A stretch of 64,000 nt of DNA, from contig NZ_CP066339.1 of NCBI RefSeq assembly GCF_016406125.1, forward strand, positions 558,001 to 622,000, in the 5' to 3' direction. The translations under genes and the position numbers were made by a program. Below the pieces are notes generated by a model, which did no database searches, was not told the DNA's origin, and worked only from the letters and a program-made list of their open reading frames with translations. This document shows positions 34,558 through 44,370 of this stretch, piece by piece (positions within the stretch are counted from its first letter, which is position 1; the number at the start of each line of letters is the position of its first letter). The stretch comes from Alicyclobacillus sp. SO9. GTDB taxonomy: Bacteria; Bacillota; Bacilli; Alicyclobacillales; Alicyclobacillaceae.

Positions 34558-37500
34558 ATGTTGATTGATTTAGTGCGCCAGGTCATGGCCGGGGAAGAGT
34601 TTCAAGCATTGGCGTCTGATCTGGCCAAAAATATGCGTGATGTGATGGTCACCGGGGTAGGGGGCAGTGCTCGCCACTTGTATTATGCGGGGCTGTATCT
34701 GTGGATGCAGGAACACAAAAGAATTGGGCCCGCCATCCTGCTTGTTGTCACACATTCGTCTAGTCAAGCTGCTACGGTGTACGAAGACTTGCAGGAATTT
34801 CTACCGGAGGAAAGGGTTTTGCTCTATCCAGAGCGGGAACTGTCAGTCGTTGATATGATGGCTTACAGTCCGGAAGTTCTAACCAACAGACTTCAAGTCC
34901 TTGAGGCGCTCACAAACCGCGGTTCTTGTGTCGTTGTAGCTACGGTGGCGTCTGTGGTCCAGCCGGTGATGAACAGGAACTACTTTCGAGAGTCGACCAT
35001 TGAGTATGTTGTCGGTGACCGAATTGAACTCAACCAGCATGTGGCGCACCTCATTCAAATGGGCTACGAGCGGGTCCAGATTGTTGAGTCCAAAGCCCAA
35101 TTTTCCCTCCGCGGCGGCATCTTGGATGTTTTCCCGGTGACGGCAGACGCACCGCTCCGGATTGAACTGTTTGACGATGAAGTCGATTCAATTCGCTCCT
35201 TTGACGTTGAGAGTCAACGTTCGCTGGATAAGCGCAAAACAGCACAGGTTGGACCAGCACTGGATTTTTTGGTGCCCGAGCGAAAAATGTTCGAAGCTGC
35301 TGAAGCCCTTGAAGAACGTTTGACTCAGAGAATCGTGACCACTACCAATCTGGAAGTACGCGACAGATTGCAAGCTGTCATAGGAGAAGACATCCGCACA
35401 CTGAAGGAAGGCACTCCCTTTTACGGTGAGTTGCGGTACGAGCAACTCATGGGCAAAGACTCAGTGCAGACGTTATTGGATTACTTGACAAAAGACTCCT
35501 TGGTCTCTCTGGATGAGCCCACGCGCTTACAGGAACGACAAAAAGGACTGGAACGAGACTACTCCGAGTGGGTTTCGGCTGCGCTGATGCGAGGAGAACT
35601 TGTGTCCGGGACAATCGGAGAACCTCGTTACGATGAACTGTGGCAACATCCTGCTCTGAATTCAATTCACTTTTCGACATTTTACAGACCTACGAAGAAT
35701 CAACGGTATCAGTCTACGCACACTGTCACGGCCAAGACGATGCAAAATTTTCACGGCCAAATGCACCTCCTGAAGGCCGAAGTAGAACGTTGGGTGCGAA
35801 ACGGCATACAAGTGTTGCTGTTTGCGTCCAGCCCGGAACGCGCAGAACGCCTTGACCGGGTCCTGTCCGACTACAGAATCGATGCAGTGAAGAAACCGCG
35901 CCTGGGTCCCTCGAAACAGCCTCAGATTCTGGTAGCCAGTTTGTCTAGCGGTTTTGAGCTTCCGTTATCCCACGTTGCGGCAGTAGTTGAGACGGAAGTG
36001 TTTTCAGCAAAGCAGAAAACCAGAAGACATCGCAAGGAAATGTCTGATGCGGAGAGAATCAAAAGCTATCAGGAACTTCATGAGGGCGACTATGTGGTTC
36101 ATATCAACCACGGCATTGGGAAGTACCTCGGTATCAAAACCCTGGAAATCGAGGGAAAACACCGGGATTACCTGTATTTGCAGTATGCAGGGAATGACAG
36201 CTTATACGTTCCCGTAGAACAAATTGACCAAGTGCAGCGCTATGTCGGCTCAGAAGACAAGACGCCAAAGATGTACAGTCTAGGCGGAGGTGAGTGGAAC
36301 CGGGTCAAGCAACGTGTTTCAAAATCGGTCCGGGACATCGCTGAGGACCTGGTCAAGTTGTATGCGTCAAGACAAGCTGCACCAGGTCATGGCTTTGGCA
36401 AAGACACGGGCTGGCAGTCAGACTTTGAAGCCATGTTTCCGTACGAAGAAACACCGGATCAGCTCACTGCGATTGAAGATATCAAGAAGGACATGGAGAA
36501 AGGCAGACCGATGGACCGGTTGCTGTGCGGAGACGTCGGCTATGGGAAAACGGAAGTAGCTATTCGTGCTGCTTTCAAGGCTGTGATGGACGGAAAGCAG
36601 GTTGCAGTGCTTGTCCCGACCACAGTGTTGGCTCATCAACACTTTGAGACGTTTAAGGAGAGGTTTGCGGGGTTCCCCATCAGTGTGGATGTGTTGAGCC
36701 GCTTTCGGACCAGGACAGAAGCAAAGCGGGTTGTCGAGGGCGTGAAAGAGGGCAGCATCGATATTGTCATAGGGACTCACCGGCTGCTGAACAAGTCCAT
36801 TAAGTTCCACGATTTAGGTCTGCTCATTGTTGACGAAGAGCAGCGCTTTGGTGTGACACACAAAGAGCGGTTAAAGCAACTCCGAACCAATGTGGACTGC
36901 CTGACACTCACAGCAACACCCATTCCGCGGACACTGCATATGTCCCTGCTTGGCGTACGCGATTTGTCCGTGATTGAAACGCCGCCGGAAAACAGATTTC
37001 CGGTACAAACCTATGTGGTGGAATTTAACGAGAGTCTCATTCGTGAGAGCATTGAACGAGAACTGGGCAGGGGCGGACAGGTTTACTTTCTGTTCAACAA
37101 TGTGAAGTCCATCCAATCGATGGCAGACCGTGTGATGCGATTGGTACCCGATGCGCGGGTGGCTACGGCCCACGGCCAGATGGCTGAAAACGAACTTGAG
37201 CAAATCATGTTGGATTTTCTCGAGGGAGACATCGACGTTTTGGTGACGACGACCATCATTGAAACGGGGCTTGATATTCCGAACGTCAACACGCTCATTG
37301 TGAGTGATGCGGACAGACTTGGGTTGTCACAATTGTACCAATTGAGAGGAAGAGTCGGGCGTTCCAACCGGATTGCGTACGCCTACTTCACATATCAGAA
37401 GGACAAGGTCCTTACCGAAGTTGCAGAGAAGCGGCTTCAAGCCATAAAAGAGTTTACGGAACTTGGCAGCGGATTTAAGATTGCAATGAGGGACCTGGCC

Positions 37501-38118
37501 ATTCGCGGGGCCGGGAACTTGCTGGGAGCGGAACAACACGGTTTCATTAACTCTGTAGGGTTCGACATGTACAACGATATGTTGTCCAAAGCAGTCAAGG
37601 AAGTTCGGGGGGACAATGAGAAGGAAGTTCCTGAGCCAACCATTGAACTGCCGATTGAAGCGTATCTTTCTGATGAGTTTATTCCAGATGCTGCACAGAA
37701 AATCGAAATGTACAAGAAATTCAAGTTTATACGAAGCTTGGAGAGTGCAGACGATTTAGAAGAAGAACTGGAGGACCGATACGGGGACCTTCCAGATGCA
37801 TCCAGAAACTTACTGGACATCACGCGTCTCAAAAGTTATGCTGTGCAGTGCGACCTTGACGCGATTACGACTGAAGGTTCAGAAGTTGTCCTTCGGGTTC
37901 GGCCGGATGCCAGTTCAACTATAAATCACAGCAGGTGGTTTCAGCTTTCCAAACAGCACGCAGGCCAGTATTCAAAACGGTCGAACGGGACACTGCAAAT
38001 ATCTTTTCGTATCAAAGGAATGGGAGACAGAGAGATCTGCCAGCGGTTGCTCCGTTTTATGAGTGAATTGACAGAGGTGTCTCAAGAAAATGAGGAGGTT
38101 GAAGAATTTGCCAAGTAA
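34558..38118 (+). CDS. mfd: transcription-repair coupling factor Mfd
   Basis: Displaces stalled RNA polymerase and recruits UvrA. N-terminal UvrB-like region (about 1-340), RNA polymerase interaction domain (about 480-560, HINHGIGKYLG), then the translocase with CGDVGYGKTEV, DEEQRFGVTHKE, TATPIPRTLHMS and QLRGRVGRSN, and the C-terminal D7 domain. The ATG follows GGAGGAGGGG; 1186 residues. Its end overlaps the next gene by 11 bases. Confidence 0.97.
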   Translation: MLIDLVRQVMAGEEFQALASDLAKNMRDVMVTGVGGSARHLYYAGLYLWMQEHKRIGPAILLVVTHSSSQAATVYEDLQEFLPEERVLLYPERELSVVDMMAYSPEVLTNRLQVLEALTNRGSCVVVATVASVVQPVMNRNYFRESTIEYVVGDRIELNQHVAHLIQMGYERVQIVESKAQFSLRGGILDVFPVTADAPLRIELFDDEVDSIRSFDVESQRSLDKRKTAQVGPALDFLVPERKMFEAAEALEERLTQRIVTTTNLEVRDRLQAVIGEDIRTLKEGTPFYGELRYEQLMGKDSVQTLLDYLTKDSLVSLDEPTRLQERQKGLERDYSEWVSAALMRGELVSGTIGEPRYDELWQHPALNSIHFSTFYRPTKNQRYQSTHTVTAKTMQNFHGQMHLLKAEVERWVRNGIQVLLFASSPERAERLDRVLSDYRIDAVKKPRLGPSKQPQILVASLSSGFELPLSHVAAVVETEVFSAKQKTRRHRKEMSDAERIKSYQELHEGDYVVHINHGIGKYLGIKTLEIEGKHRDYLYLQYAGNDSLYVPVEQIDQVQRYVGSEDKTPKMYSLGGGEWNRVKQRVSKSVRDIAEDLVKLYASRQAAPGHGFGKDTGWQSDFEAMFPYEETPDQLTAIEDIKKDMEKGRPMDRLLCGDVGYGKTEVAIRAAFKAVMDGKQVAVLVPTTVLAHQHFETFKERFAGFPISVDVLSRFRTRTEAKRVVEGVKEGSIDIVIGTHRLLNKSIKFHDLGLLIVDEEQRFGVTHKERLKQLRTNVDCLTLTATPIPRTLHMSLLGVRDLSVIETPPENRFPVQTYVVEFNESLIRESIERELGRGGQVYFLFNNVKSIQSMADRVMRLVPDARVATAHGQMAENELEQIMLDFLEGDIDVLVTTTIIETGLDIPNVNTLIVSDADRLGLSQLYQLRGRVGRSNRIAYAYFTYQKDKVLTEVAEKRLQAIKEFTELGSGFKIAMRDLAIRGAGNLLGAEQHGFINSVGFDMYNDMLSKAVKEVRGDNEKEVPEPTIELPIEAYLSDEFIPDAAQKIEMYKKFKFIRSLESADDLEEELEDRYGDLPDASRNLLDITRLKSYAVQCDLDAITTEGSEVVLRVRPDASSTINHSRWFQLSKQHAGQYSKRSNGTLQISFRIKGMGDREICQRLLRFMSELTEVSQENEEVEEFAK

Positions 38119-39115
38119 ATCATGGGCGAAAACGTTGACTGGGGCAGCCGTCATCATTGCACTGACAGGTGCCGTGACAGGCTGTAGTTCGAAAACCTCA
38201 GGGAATAATACAACGGGGAATGCGACAGCCACAGGGAATGCTACTGCGACAATCCCGCCAGCCCCCAAATACAGCGGCAAAGTAGTCGCTACTTATACAG
38301 GCGGTAAACTGACGAAACAGGAACTGGACAAGCAGTATAATCTGCAAGTCGCATTGGCGGGACAGTCCAGTAAAGAACCAAAGAGCAAGTTTGTAAACTA
38401 CTACATTACTTGGTACAAGTACTTGTACGCTAAATCCGTGAAAAAAGGCGACACAAAGGTGAATGCCCAACTGGCCAATTCACAGGCATCTCAGGTCCTT
38501 ACCCAGTTGGCGTCACAGGTGTACAAATCCAAGTCTCAGTTGCAGGCGAAGATGAAGTCACTTGGGGTAACGAAGGCGGATTTGGTTCGCTATTTCGCAA
38601 AGCAACAGTATCTACAGCAGTATGTTAAAGATGAGACTAAAAACATTAAAGTGACTACTAAACAGGAACAGACTTATTACAATCAGAACAAGAAGCAGTT
38701 CATGACTGTAACAGTCGACCAAATCCTCCTGTCTACGAAAGCGAAAGCTCAGGCTGTTCAAAAACAGCTGCAAAATGGAGCCAAGTTTGCAACGCTCGCA
38801 GTGAAGGATTCAAAGGATCCGTCGGCAAAAACCAATAAGGGACATTTTGCCAACGCTGACCCAACTCAGTTTGTACCGCCTTTTGCAAACGCCTGTGAGA
38901 CACAGCCGTTGAAGAAGATTACCATTGTAAAATCCCAGTACGGATATCACGTACTTCGGGTTGATTCAAGGACACAGAAGAAATTCAGTGCTGTACAGAG
39001 CCAAATTAAACAGACGCTGACGAGCAACGCACAGCAGAAGAAGATAACACAGGTATACAATAACGCCATGAAGGCGGCCAACATCAAATTGCAAGTGAAG
39101 CAATCTGACCTGTAG
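38108..39115 (+). CDS. PrsA/SurA-like lipoprotein foldase
   Basis: Predicted extracytoplasmic peptidyl-prolyl isomerase. A basic, hydrophobic signal sequence ends at the lipobox ALTGAVTGC. After the cysteine comes a Thr/Asn/Gly linker with a repeated GNATAT unit, then a helical SurA-N-like part and a parvulin domain (VTVDQILLSTKAKA to YGYHVLRVDSRTQ). The first parvulin His is replaced by Gln (DQILL), so isomerase activity may be weak. TTG is preferred with AGGAGG nine bases upstream; an ATG at 38090 overlaps that site. B. subtilis has no such gene between mfd and spoVT. Confidence 0.85.
   Translation: MPSKSWAKTLTGAAVIIALTGAVTGCSSKTSGNNTTGNATATGNATATIPPAPKYSGKVVATYTGGKLTKQELDKQYNLQVALAGQSSKEPKSKFVNYYITWYKYLYAKSVKKGDTKVNAQLANSQASQVLTQLASQVYKSKSQLQAKMKSLGVTKADLVRYFAKQQYLQQYVKDETKNIKVTTKQEQTYYNQNKKQFMTVTVDQILLSTKAKAQAVQKQLQNGAKFATLAVKDSKDPSAKTNKGHFANADPTQFVPPFANACETQPLKKITIVKSQYGYHVLRVDSRTQKKFSAVQSQIKQTLTSNAQQKKITQVYNNAMKAANIKLQVKQSDL
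38201..38251 (+). repeat. 18-bp repeat in the lipoprotein linker
   Basis: Two adjacent 18-bp units encode GNATAT and a partial third precedes them. It keeps frame in the flexible segment after the lipid-modified cysteine. Confidence 0.75.
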
Positions 39116-39183
39116 TTGACAACTGCCGAAGTCAGCAGCCCTGACTGAACTTGCAAGATATATTCTGTACACAGTTTCCTCAG

Positions 39184-39220
39184 GGAGCCTGGTCGGTTTT
39201 ACCGGACAGGCTCCTTTTTT
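39184..39220 (+). terminator. terminator after the lipoprotein gene
   Basis: GGAGCCTG pairs with CAGGCTCC, and TCGGT with ACCGG inside; six T follow. Confidence 0.9.
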
Positions 39221-39239
39221 CGCTTGCTGGATAAGAACC

Positions 39240-39281
39240 CCTCTATATGGTGTATAGAGGAATTCAATCCATCGCATAATA
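39240..39281 (+). promoter_or_regulatory. forespore-type promoter of spoVT with overlapping palindrome
   Basis: GTATA, 18 bases, CATAATA fits sigma-F/G. The -35 element lies within a perfect 8-bp inverted repeat (CCTCTATA and TATAGAGG, five-base loop) at 39240-39260, which may be an operator. SpoVT is a sigma-G target and regulator in B. subtilis. Confidence 0.65.
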
Positions 39282-39396
39282 ACCTCACGTCAATCATCCG
39301 CGGGCTTGGCGATTAGGAATCGAACCGGTTGAAGCGTCAAATGAGAGTTGTTCTGGAAATCATCCAAAACTATGACGAGGGAGAGGGATCAACGGT

Positions 39397-39939
39397 TTGA
39401 AGGCAACTGGCATCGTACGTAGGATTGATGACCTCGGTCGTGTGGTAATTCCCAAAGAAATTCGGCGGACCCTGCGAATCCGCGAAGGAGATCCTTTAGA
39501 GATTTTTGTCGACAGAGACGGTGAAGTTATCCTAAAGAAGTACTCACCTATTGGTGAACTTGGAGATTTTGCTCGCGAATACGCAGAGTCTATAGCAGAG
39601 TCGACAGGACATATTGCTGTTATTTCTGATCGCGATGTAATTATTGCGGTTGCAGGAGGTCCAAAAAAGGACTTCACGGATAAGCCCATCAGTGAAGAAG
39701 TGGAGCAGGCAATGGAAGACCGAAGAACCATCGTGAACGCGGCGCAGGCAGATTATGCTGTTGTACGTGATCGAATGGAGCCATTTTCATCTCTTGTCAT
39801 TGCGCCCATTATCTCCGCCGGCGACCCAATTGGGTCCGTCATTTTGATGTCTCGTGAGGACGGCATAAAAATGGGTGAGTTGGAAACCAAGATTGCAGAA
39901 ACTGCTGCAGGATTCCTTGGGAAGCAAATGGAGCAGTGA
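39397..39939 (+). CDS. spoVT: stage V sporulation protein T
   Basis: AbrB-like transcription factor active in the forespore. N-terminal swapped-hairpin domain (KATGIVRRIDDLGRVVIPKE) and a C-terminal GAF-like domain (from about residue 55). 180 residues, near the B. subtilis 178. TTG start with GAGAGGGATC upstream. Related to abrB at 13.4 kb in its first 50 residues. Confidence 0.97.
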   Translation: MKATGIVRRIDDLGRVVIPKEIRRTLRIREGDPLEIFVDRDGEVILKKYSPIGELGDFAREYAESIAESTGHIAVISDRDVIIAVAGGPKKDFTDKPISEEVEQAMEDRRTIVNAAQADYAVVRDRMEPFSSLVIAPIISAGDPIGSVILMSREDGIKMGELETKIAETAAGFLGKQMEQ

Positions 39940-39970
39940 CCGTAACACCAACACTTCTGTATAGCCGCAA

Positions 39971-40006
39971 CAGGGAGCCCGGTAAGGTGACTGGGCTCCC
40001 TGTTTT
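39971..40006 (+). terminator. terminator after spoVT
   Basis: Perfect 10-bp arms CAGGGAGCCC and GGGCTCCCTG, followed by TTTTC. Confidence 0.88.
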
Positions 40007-40130
40007 CGTGCTGCAGGACTAGATTGGTCTGCCCGTCCATATCAATGAAGTAGTGCAGTTGTACATGCAGGCGAATGCTTCGGATGCATGACTGACTGTC
40101 AAACTGCTACATCTTGAATGGAGGGAAACC

Positions 40131-41735
40131 ATGGCAGGACAGAAAGGTTTTGTTCAGGGGGCAATGTTGCTTGCAGCAGCAGCAGCCGTGTCCAAGGTCA
40201 TGGGCTCTGTGTACACGATTGTACTGCAGAACGTTATTGGTGACCGGGGCATGGGACTGTTTCAGATGGCATACCCCATTTATGCCACGCTGCTGGCCAT
40301 TGCTACTGCAGGCTTTCCAGTAGCCATTTCCAAGCTCGTATCCGAGCGGCTCGCTTTGGGTGACGTTCAAGGGAGTAAAAAAGTATTCAAAGTCTCTTCG
40401 ATGCTACTCACTGCCGCCGGTATTGCGAGCTTTTGTCTGTTATTCTTTGGCGCCGCATTTTGGGCACGCGTCGCAGGCGATGAGCACGCGGTATGGGCTA
40501 TTCGTGCCATCGCTCCGGCACTGTTGTTTGTACCGATGTTGAGTGTGCTCAGAGGATATTTTCAGGGGCACCAATGGATGCAGCCGACAGCGACATCACA
40601 GGTATTGGAACAACTCGTGCGTGTGGTAACGATTATCGGGCTTGCGATGTGGCTGGAGATGAAAGGCTACAGTCATGCCATTTCAGCCGCTGGTGCCGCG
40701 TTTGGGGCAGTGACAGGCGCAATTGCAGGCTTTGCCCTTCTGCTCTATTATTGGCTGCATCGACACCCGCACGTAGACTACGACGAGACGGCACGTGTTG
40801 CGTCGTCCTGGTCTTTGGCCAAGACTTTGGTGTATTATGCTTTCCCCATCAGCCTTGGTGCCATGGTGATACCACTGATGAACAATGTGGATGTGGTGAC
40901 GGTCGTAAACCTCTTGAAAGAAACAGGGGATGCACAGGGCCAGGCGACAACCCAATTCGGACTGCTTACGGGACGGGCCTTTAAATTAATGATGTTGCCA
41001 ACCACGCTGGCTTCCGGCATTGGCATTGCAGTGATGCCGGCTGTTTCTGAGGCCTTTACGCTGGGCTTTCGCAGACTCATGTCCAATCGCATTGATACAG
41101 CAATTCGCTTAACTGTTATTCTGGCATTGCCGTCAGCCGTGGGGCTTGCGTTGTTGGCTAAACCCGTGGATGTAGCTCTCTTTAAAGATACGGCAGGTGC
41201 CGCCGCTATTCAGGTGATTGCGTTCGCTACGGTCTTTGCAGGCGTTCAGTTGACTGTCGCAGCAGTCCTGCAGGGCTGCGGCTGGATGTATCTTCCTGTC
41301 ATTCACTTGTTGATTGCCGCTGGGGTAAAACTGGTCGGAAATCTGTTGTTCATTCCCTATTACGGAATCGAAGGAGCCGCTGCAGCTACTGTAGTGAGCT
41401 ATGCTGTCGCTGCTGTGCTGAATTTTGCAGCAATGAGACGATTGCTCAAAGAACGATTTAATTGGCTGGAGTGGGTTGTCAAGCCCTCCGTGGCAGTATT
41501 CATCATGGCTGCAGCCGTATTTGGAGCGTATCAGCAGTGGCTGCGCATGGGCGGTCTGGATTTGCAACGCTGGACCATTGCAGCATCCGCAATGGCAATG
41601 GTAGGCATCGGTATCATTGTCTACGGCGTGGCTTTAATGGCCACTGGGCTGGTGCGGGAAAATGAATTGGCCCGCATCCCAAAAGTTGGTCCGCAACTGG
41701 TATTATGGTGTTCGAGAGTTGGATTGCTCCGCTGA
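40131..41735 (+). CDS. spoVB: stage V sporulation protein B (lipid II flippase family)
   Basis: Multi-pass MVF-family membrane protein needed for spore cortex synthesis. KGFVQGAMLLAAAAAVSKVMG opens the family N-terminus (split by position, residues 4-13 then 14-24), followed by RAIAPALLFVPMLSVLRGYF. About 14 hydrophobic segments can be seen. 534 residues. ATG after GGAGGG. It keeps the spoVT-spoVB-yabN order. The flippase at 3.3 kb is its paralogue. Confidence 0.93.
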   Translation: MAGQKGFVQGAMLLAAAAAVSKVMGSVYTIVLQNVIGDRGMGLFQMAYPIYATLLAIATAGFPVAISKLVSERLALGDVQGSKKVFKVSSMLLTAAGIASFCLLFFGAAFWARVAGDEHAVWAIRAIAPALLFVPMLSVLRGYFQGHQWMQPTATSQVLEQLVRVVTIIGLAMWLEMKGYSHAISAAGAAFGAVTGAIAGFALLLYYWLHRHPHVDYDETARVASSWSLAKTLVYYAFPISLGAMVIPLMNNVDVVTVVNLLKETGDAQGQATTQFGLLTGRAFKLMMLPTTLASGIGIAVMPAVSEAFTLGFRRLMSNRIDTAIRLTVILALPSAVGLALLAKPVDVALFKDTAGAAAIQVIAFATVFAGVQLTVAAVLQGCGWMYLPVIHLLIAAGVKLVGNLLFIPYYGIEGAAAATVVSYAVAAVLNFAAMRRLLKERFNWLEWVVKPSVAVFIMAAAVFGAYQQWLRMGGLDLQRWTIAASAMAMVGIGIIVYGVALMATGLVRENELARIPKVGPQLVLWCSRVGLLR

Positions 41736-41792
41736 TTGTTCAAATGACCGGAGAATATAACAGAACAATCAAATTGAAGGAGGCAGTTTGTT

Positions 41793-43277
41793 TTGGCGAT
41801 TATTTACGTGGTAGGGCTGGGGCCCGGTGACCTGTCGGGCCTGCCGATGGGGACGTATCAACGTCTTCACTCAGGACTGCCTTTGTACTTTCGCACGGGT
41901 ATTCACCCAGCCGTAGACGGATTAAAGGCAGAGGGGTTAGTTTTTAATTCCTTTGATGTGCTCTACGAGCAGGGAGAAGAGTTTGAACAAATTTACGATG
42001 AAATGGCTGAAAAACTGCTGGATGCAGCCGTACATAAGGGAGACATTGTCTATGCTGTACCAGGTCATCCGCTGATGGCTGAACAATCTGTCCAAAACTT
42101 AGTGCGCAAAACTGAGGAGAGAGCGGACATTGACGTACAGATTGGCTTTGGTCAAAGTTTCTTTGACGCGGTGTGCACGAAATTGAAGATCGATCCCATT
42201 GAAGGACTGCTCCTGGTGGATGGGACTCAGATAAGTGCAGATCAACTACGTGCCGATAAGCACCTGTTGATTGCTCAGGTCTATCATCCTGTCGTTGCGT
42301 CCGAGGTCAAGCTGACGCTCATGGAACTCTTTCCCGACGATTATTCTGTAACAGTCGTGCGGGCAGCTGGAGTGTCTGGTATGGAACGCGTCGAACAAGT
42401 TCCACTGTTTGAGCTTGACAGAGTAGACTTCATTGACCACCTGACAACAGTGTATGTTCCACCGGCAGCTTCCACAGACGTTTTATCAGGAGAGCTCTGG
42501 TATACGGCAGGGCTGGTTTCAAGGTTGCGAGCACCGGATGGCTGTCCTTGGGACAGAGAGCAGACTCATAAGTCACTTCGGAAATATATGCTGGAAGAGG
42601 CCTATGAAGTCGTACATGCCATAGATTCCGAAAATCCTGAGGAGCTTGCAAAAGAACTTGGTGATGTTCTGCTGCAGATTCTCTTACATGCAGAGATAGC
42701 CAGTGAATTTGGGGACTTTACCCTGCGAGAGGTGTTCTCCTCCCTGGGAAAGAAGCTGATTCATCGTCACCCCCATGTTTTTGGCGGTGTGAAGGCCGCC
42801 ACTGCAGAGGAGGCAGAGGGCTACTGGATGGCCGCCAAGCGGGATGAAACAGCAGAAGCAGAAGCTGAAGGCGTCCTGAACAGTGTGAAATGGGCGGCTC
42901 CAAACTGGCAAATTGCAAGAGAGTTACAGGAGAAAGCGGCAGAAGTAGGCTTCGATTGGTCAATGCTAGAGGATGTTTTTTCCAAATTGCATGAAGAAGT
43001 GGCGGAATTAGCCGCAGAAATAGGAAAAAATCATCAAGATTCTTTATTAAATGAGTTAGGAGACGTTCTATTTGTGATTGTAAACGTCGCTAGATGGTTA
43101 GACTTGGATGTAGAGCAAGCTTTAGACCGGGCAAACAACAAGTTTGTCCGGAGGTTTGGGCACGTTGAACGACGCGTAAAGGAGAGTGGCGGGTGGTCTG
43201 GTAAGTCGCTGGAAGAGCTTGATGAGTATTGGAATGAGGCTAAAGGTTTGGAAAAAGACCCACAAAACCTAAATTAA
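41793..43277 (+). CDS. yabN: YabN: tetrapyrrole methylase-like / MazG fusion
   Basis: Two-domain protein. Residues 1-220 resemble SAM-dependent tetrapyrrole methylases (YVVGLGPGDLSGLP, AVPGHPLMAEQSV). The rest holds MazG NTP pyrophosphohydrolase repeats (LRAPDGCPWDREQTHKSL, LEEAYEVVHAI, ELGDVLLQILLHAEIA). It probably removes faulty nucleotides; the methylase part has no known substrate. TTG start with AAGGAGG upstream; 494 residues. Confidence 0.93.
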   Translation: MAIIYVVGLGPGDLSGLPMGTYQRLHSGLPLYFRTGIHPAVDGLKAEGLVFNSFDVLYEQGEEFEQIYDEMAEKLLDAAVHKGDIVYAVPGHPLMAEQSVQNLVRKTEERADIDVQIGFGQSFFDAVCTKLKIDPIEGLLLVDGTQISADQLRADKHLLIAQVYHPVVASEVKLTLMELFPDDYSVTVVRAAGVSGMERVEQVPLFELDRVDFIDHLTTVYVPPAASTDVLSGELWYTAGLVSRLRAPDGCPWDREQTHKSLRKYMLEEAYEVVHAIDSENPEELAKELGDVLLQILLHAEIASEFGDFTLREVFSSLGKKLIHRHPHVFGGVKAATAEEAEGYWMAAKRDETAEAEAEGVLNSVKWAAPNWQIARELQEKAAEVGFDWSMLEDVFSKLHEEVAELAAEIGKNHQDSLLNELGDVLFVIVNVARWLDLDVEQALDRANNKFVRRFGHVERRVKESGGWSGKSLEELDEYWNEAKGLEKDPQNLN

Positions 43278-43373
43278 AGGCAGATTTAGGACTTTTCTAG
43301 GGCAGGCATGCAGGATTTCACTATTAAAACACGAATACTCTTGACGGACATTGCCACAAAGGGGGCTTTTATT

Positions 43374-43646
43374 TTGAATAAGATGGAGTTAGTTAATAAG
43401 GTTGCGGAACAAACTGGTTTGAAAAAGAAGGATGCTGAATCTGCCGTGAACAGCGTATTCACATCCATTGAAGAAGCATTAGCTGCCGGTGAGAAAGTCC
43501 AGGTAATCGGTTTTGGAACTTTTGAAACCCGTGAACGGTCCGCACGTTCCGGCCGTAATCCGCAAACAGGCGAGACTATCTCAATTCCAGCGTCTACAGT
43601 GCCGGCGTTCAAACCCGGCAACCGTTTGAAAGAAGTCATCCGCTAA
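43374..43646 (+). CDS. hup: HU-family DNA-binding protein
   Basis: Histone-like protein that bends [42 protein letters not shown] and [13 protein letters not shown] are diagnostic. TTG start is chosen since it gives the usual first residues (MNKMEL) and AAGGGGG lies eight bases upstream; 90 residues. Confidence 0.95.
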   Translation: MNKMELVNKVAEQTGLKKKDAESAVNSVFTSIEEALAAGEKVQVIGFGTFETRERSARSGRNPQTGETISIPASTVPAFKPGNRLKEVIR

Positions 43647-43904
43647 TTGCGGCTTGACAAGTACCTCAAAGTCTCACGCCTTGTCAAGCGACGAACCGTC
43701 GCCAAGGAAATCTGCGATGCCGGACGTGTTCTTGTCAACGGTCGCCAGGCCAAGGCAGGAACGGAATGCGAGATAAACGATGTCCTCACGATTCGCTATG
43801 GTCAAAAAACCACGCAAGTGAGGGTACTGTCGGTGGCTGAGGCAGCGCGCAAAGACCAGGCCCATGAGATGTATGAGGTTCTGACGGAACACGACGCCAA
43901 CTAA
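43647..43904 (+). CDS. rqcP: S4-domain ribosome quality-control factor RqcP (YabO)
   Basis: Works with RqcH to add alanine tails to stalled nascent chains on 50S subunits. MRLDKYLKVSRLVKRRTVA and CDAGRVLVNGRQAKAG form the S4 domain. TTG start directly abuts the hup stop, so translation is coupled. 85 residues. Confidence 0.93.
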   Translation: MRLDKYLKVSRLVKRRTVAKEICDAGRVLVNGRQAKAGTECEINDVLTIRYGQKTTQVRVLSVAEAARKDQAHEMYEVLTEHDAN

Positions 43905-43967
43905 CCACGCGCAGACTGTGTTGAGAATGTTTTGCAGTCTGTTGTCATTGCAACAATGTCCAATACT

Positions 43968-44020
43968 AAAGACGGGGTTGTTCATGCCATTGTCAGAGTG
44001 GCAGGGACAGCCCCGTCTTT
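43968..44020 (+). terminator. terminator after rqcP
   Basis: Outer stem AAAGACGGGG/CCCCGTCTTT with an inner TGCCA/TGGCA stem. It separates the hup-rqcP unit from yabP. Confidence 0.75.
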
Positions 44021-44093
44021 CTGTGTTCTATTGCGTCGCCGTGACTCATAGACTGTAGTGCAAGTACACATTTTCGGAAACAGGTGAGGCACA

Positions 44094-44366
44094 GTGGCGC
44101 AAAACAGCGAACAGGAACATGAGATTCGGTTAAAAGGACGCAAACTGGTTGAAGTAACCGGTGTAGCCAGCGTGGAGAGCTTCGATGTGCAGGAATTCGT
44201 GCTTACCACCAGCGGAGGGCCTTTGCGCATTACGGGATCGGACCTGAATATGAAACATCTGGACTTGGACAAGGGTGAAGTGTTCATCGAAGGAACCCTC
44301 ATCAGTTTGGCGTATGTTCAAGACCAGGGCAAGAAAAAATCAAGTATCAAGAAATTGTTCAGGTAG
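44094..44366 (+). CDS. yabP: sporulation protein YabP
   Basis: Mother-cell sporulation protein, needed for spore formation with YabQ. The 90 residues show HEIRLKGRKLVEVTGVASVESFD (in two parts: HEIRLKGRKLVEVTGV and ASVESFD) and LRITGSDLNMKHLDLDKGEV. GTG with AGGTGAGG upstream. Five bases before yabQ, an evident operon. Confidence 0.93.
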   Translation: MAQNSEQEHEIRLKGRKLVEVTGVASVESFDVQEFVLTTSGGPLRITGSDLNMKHLDLDKGEVFIEGTLISLAYVQDQGKKKSSIKKLFR

Positions 44367-44370
44367 AAAC

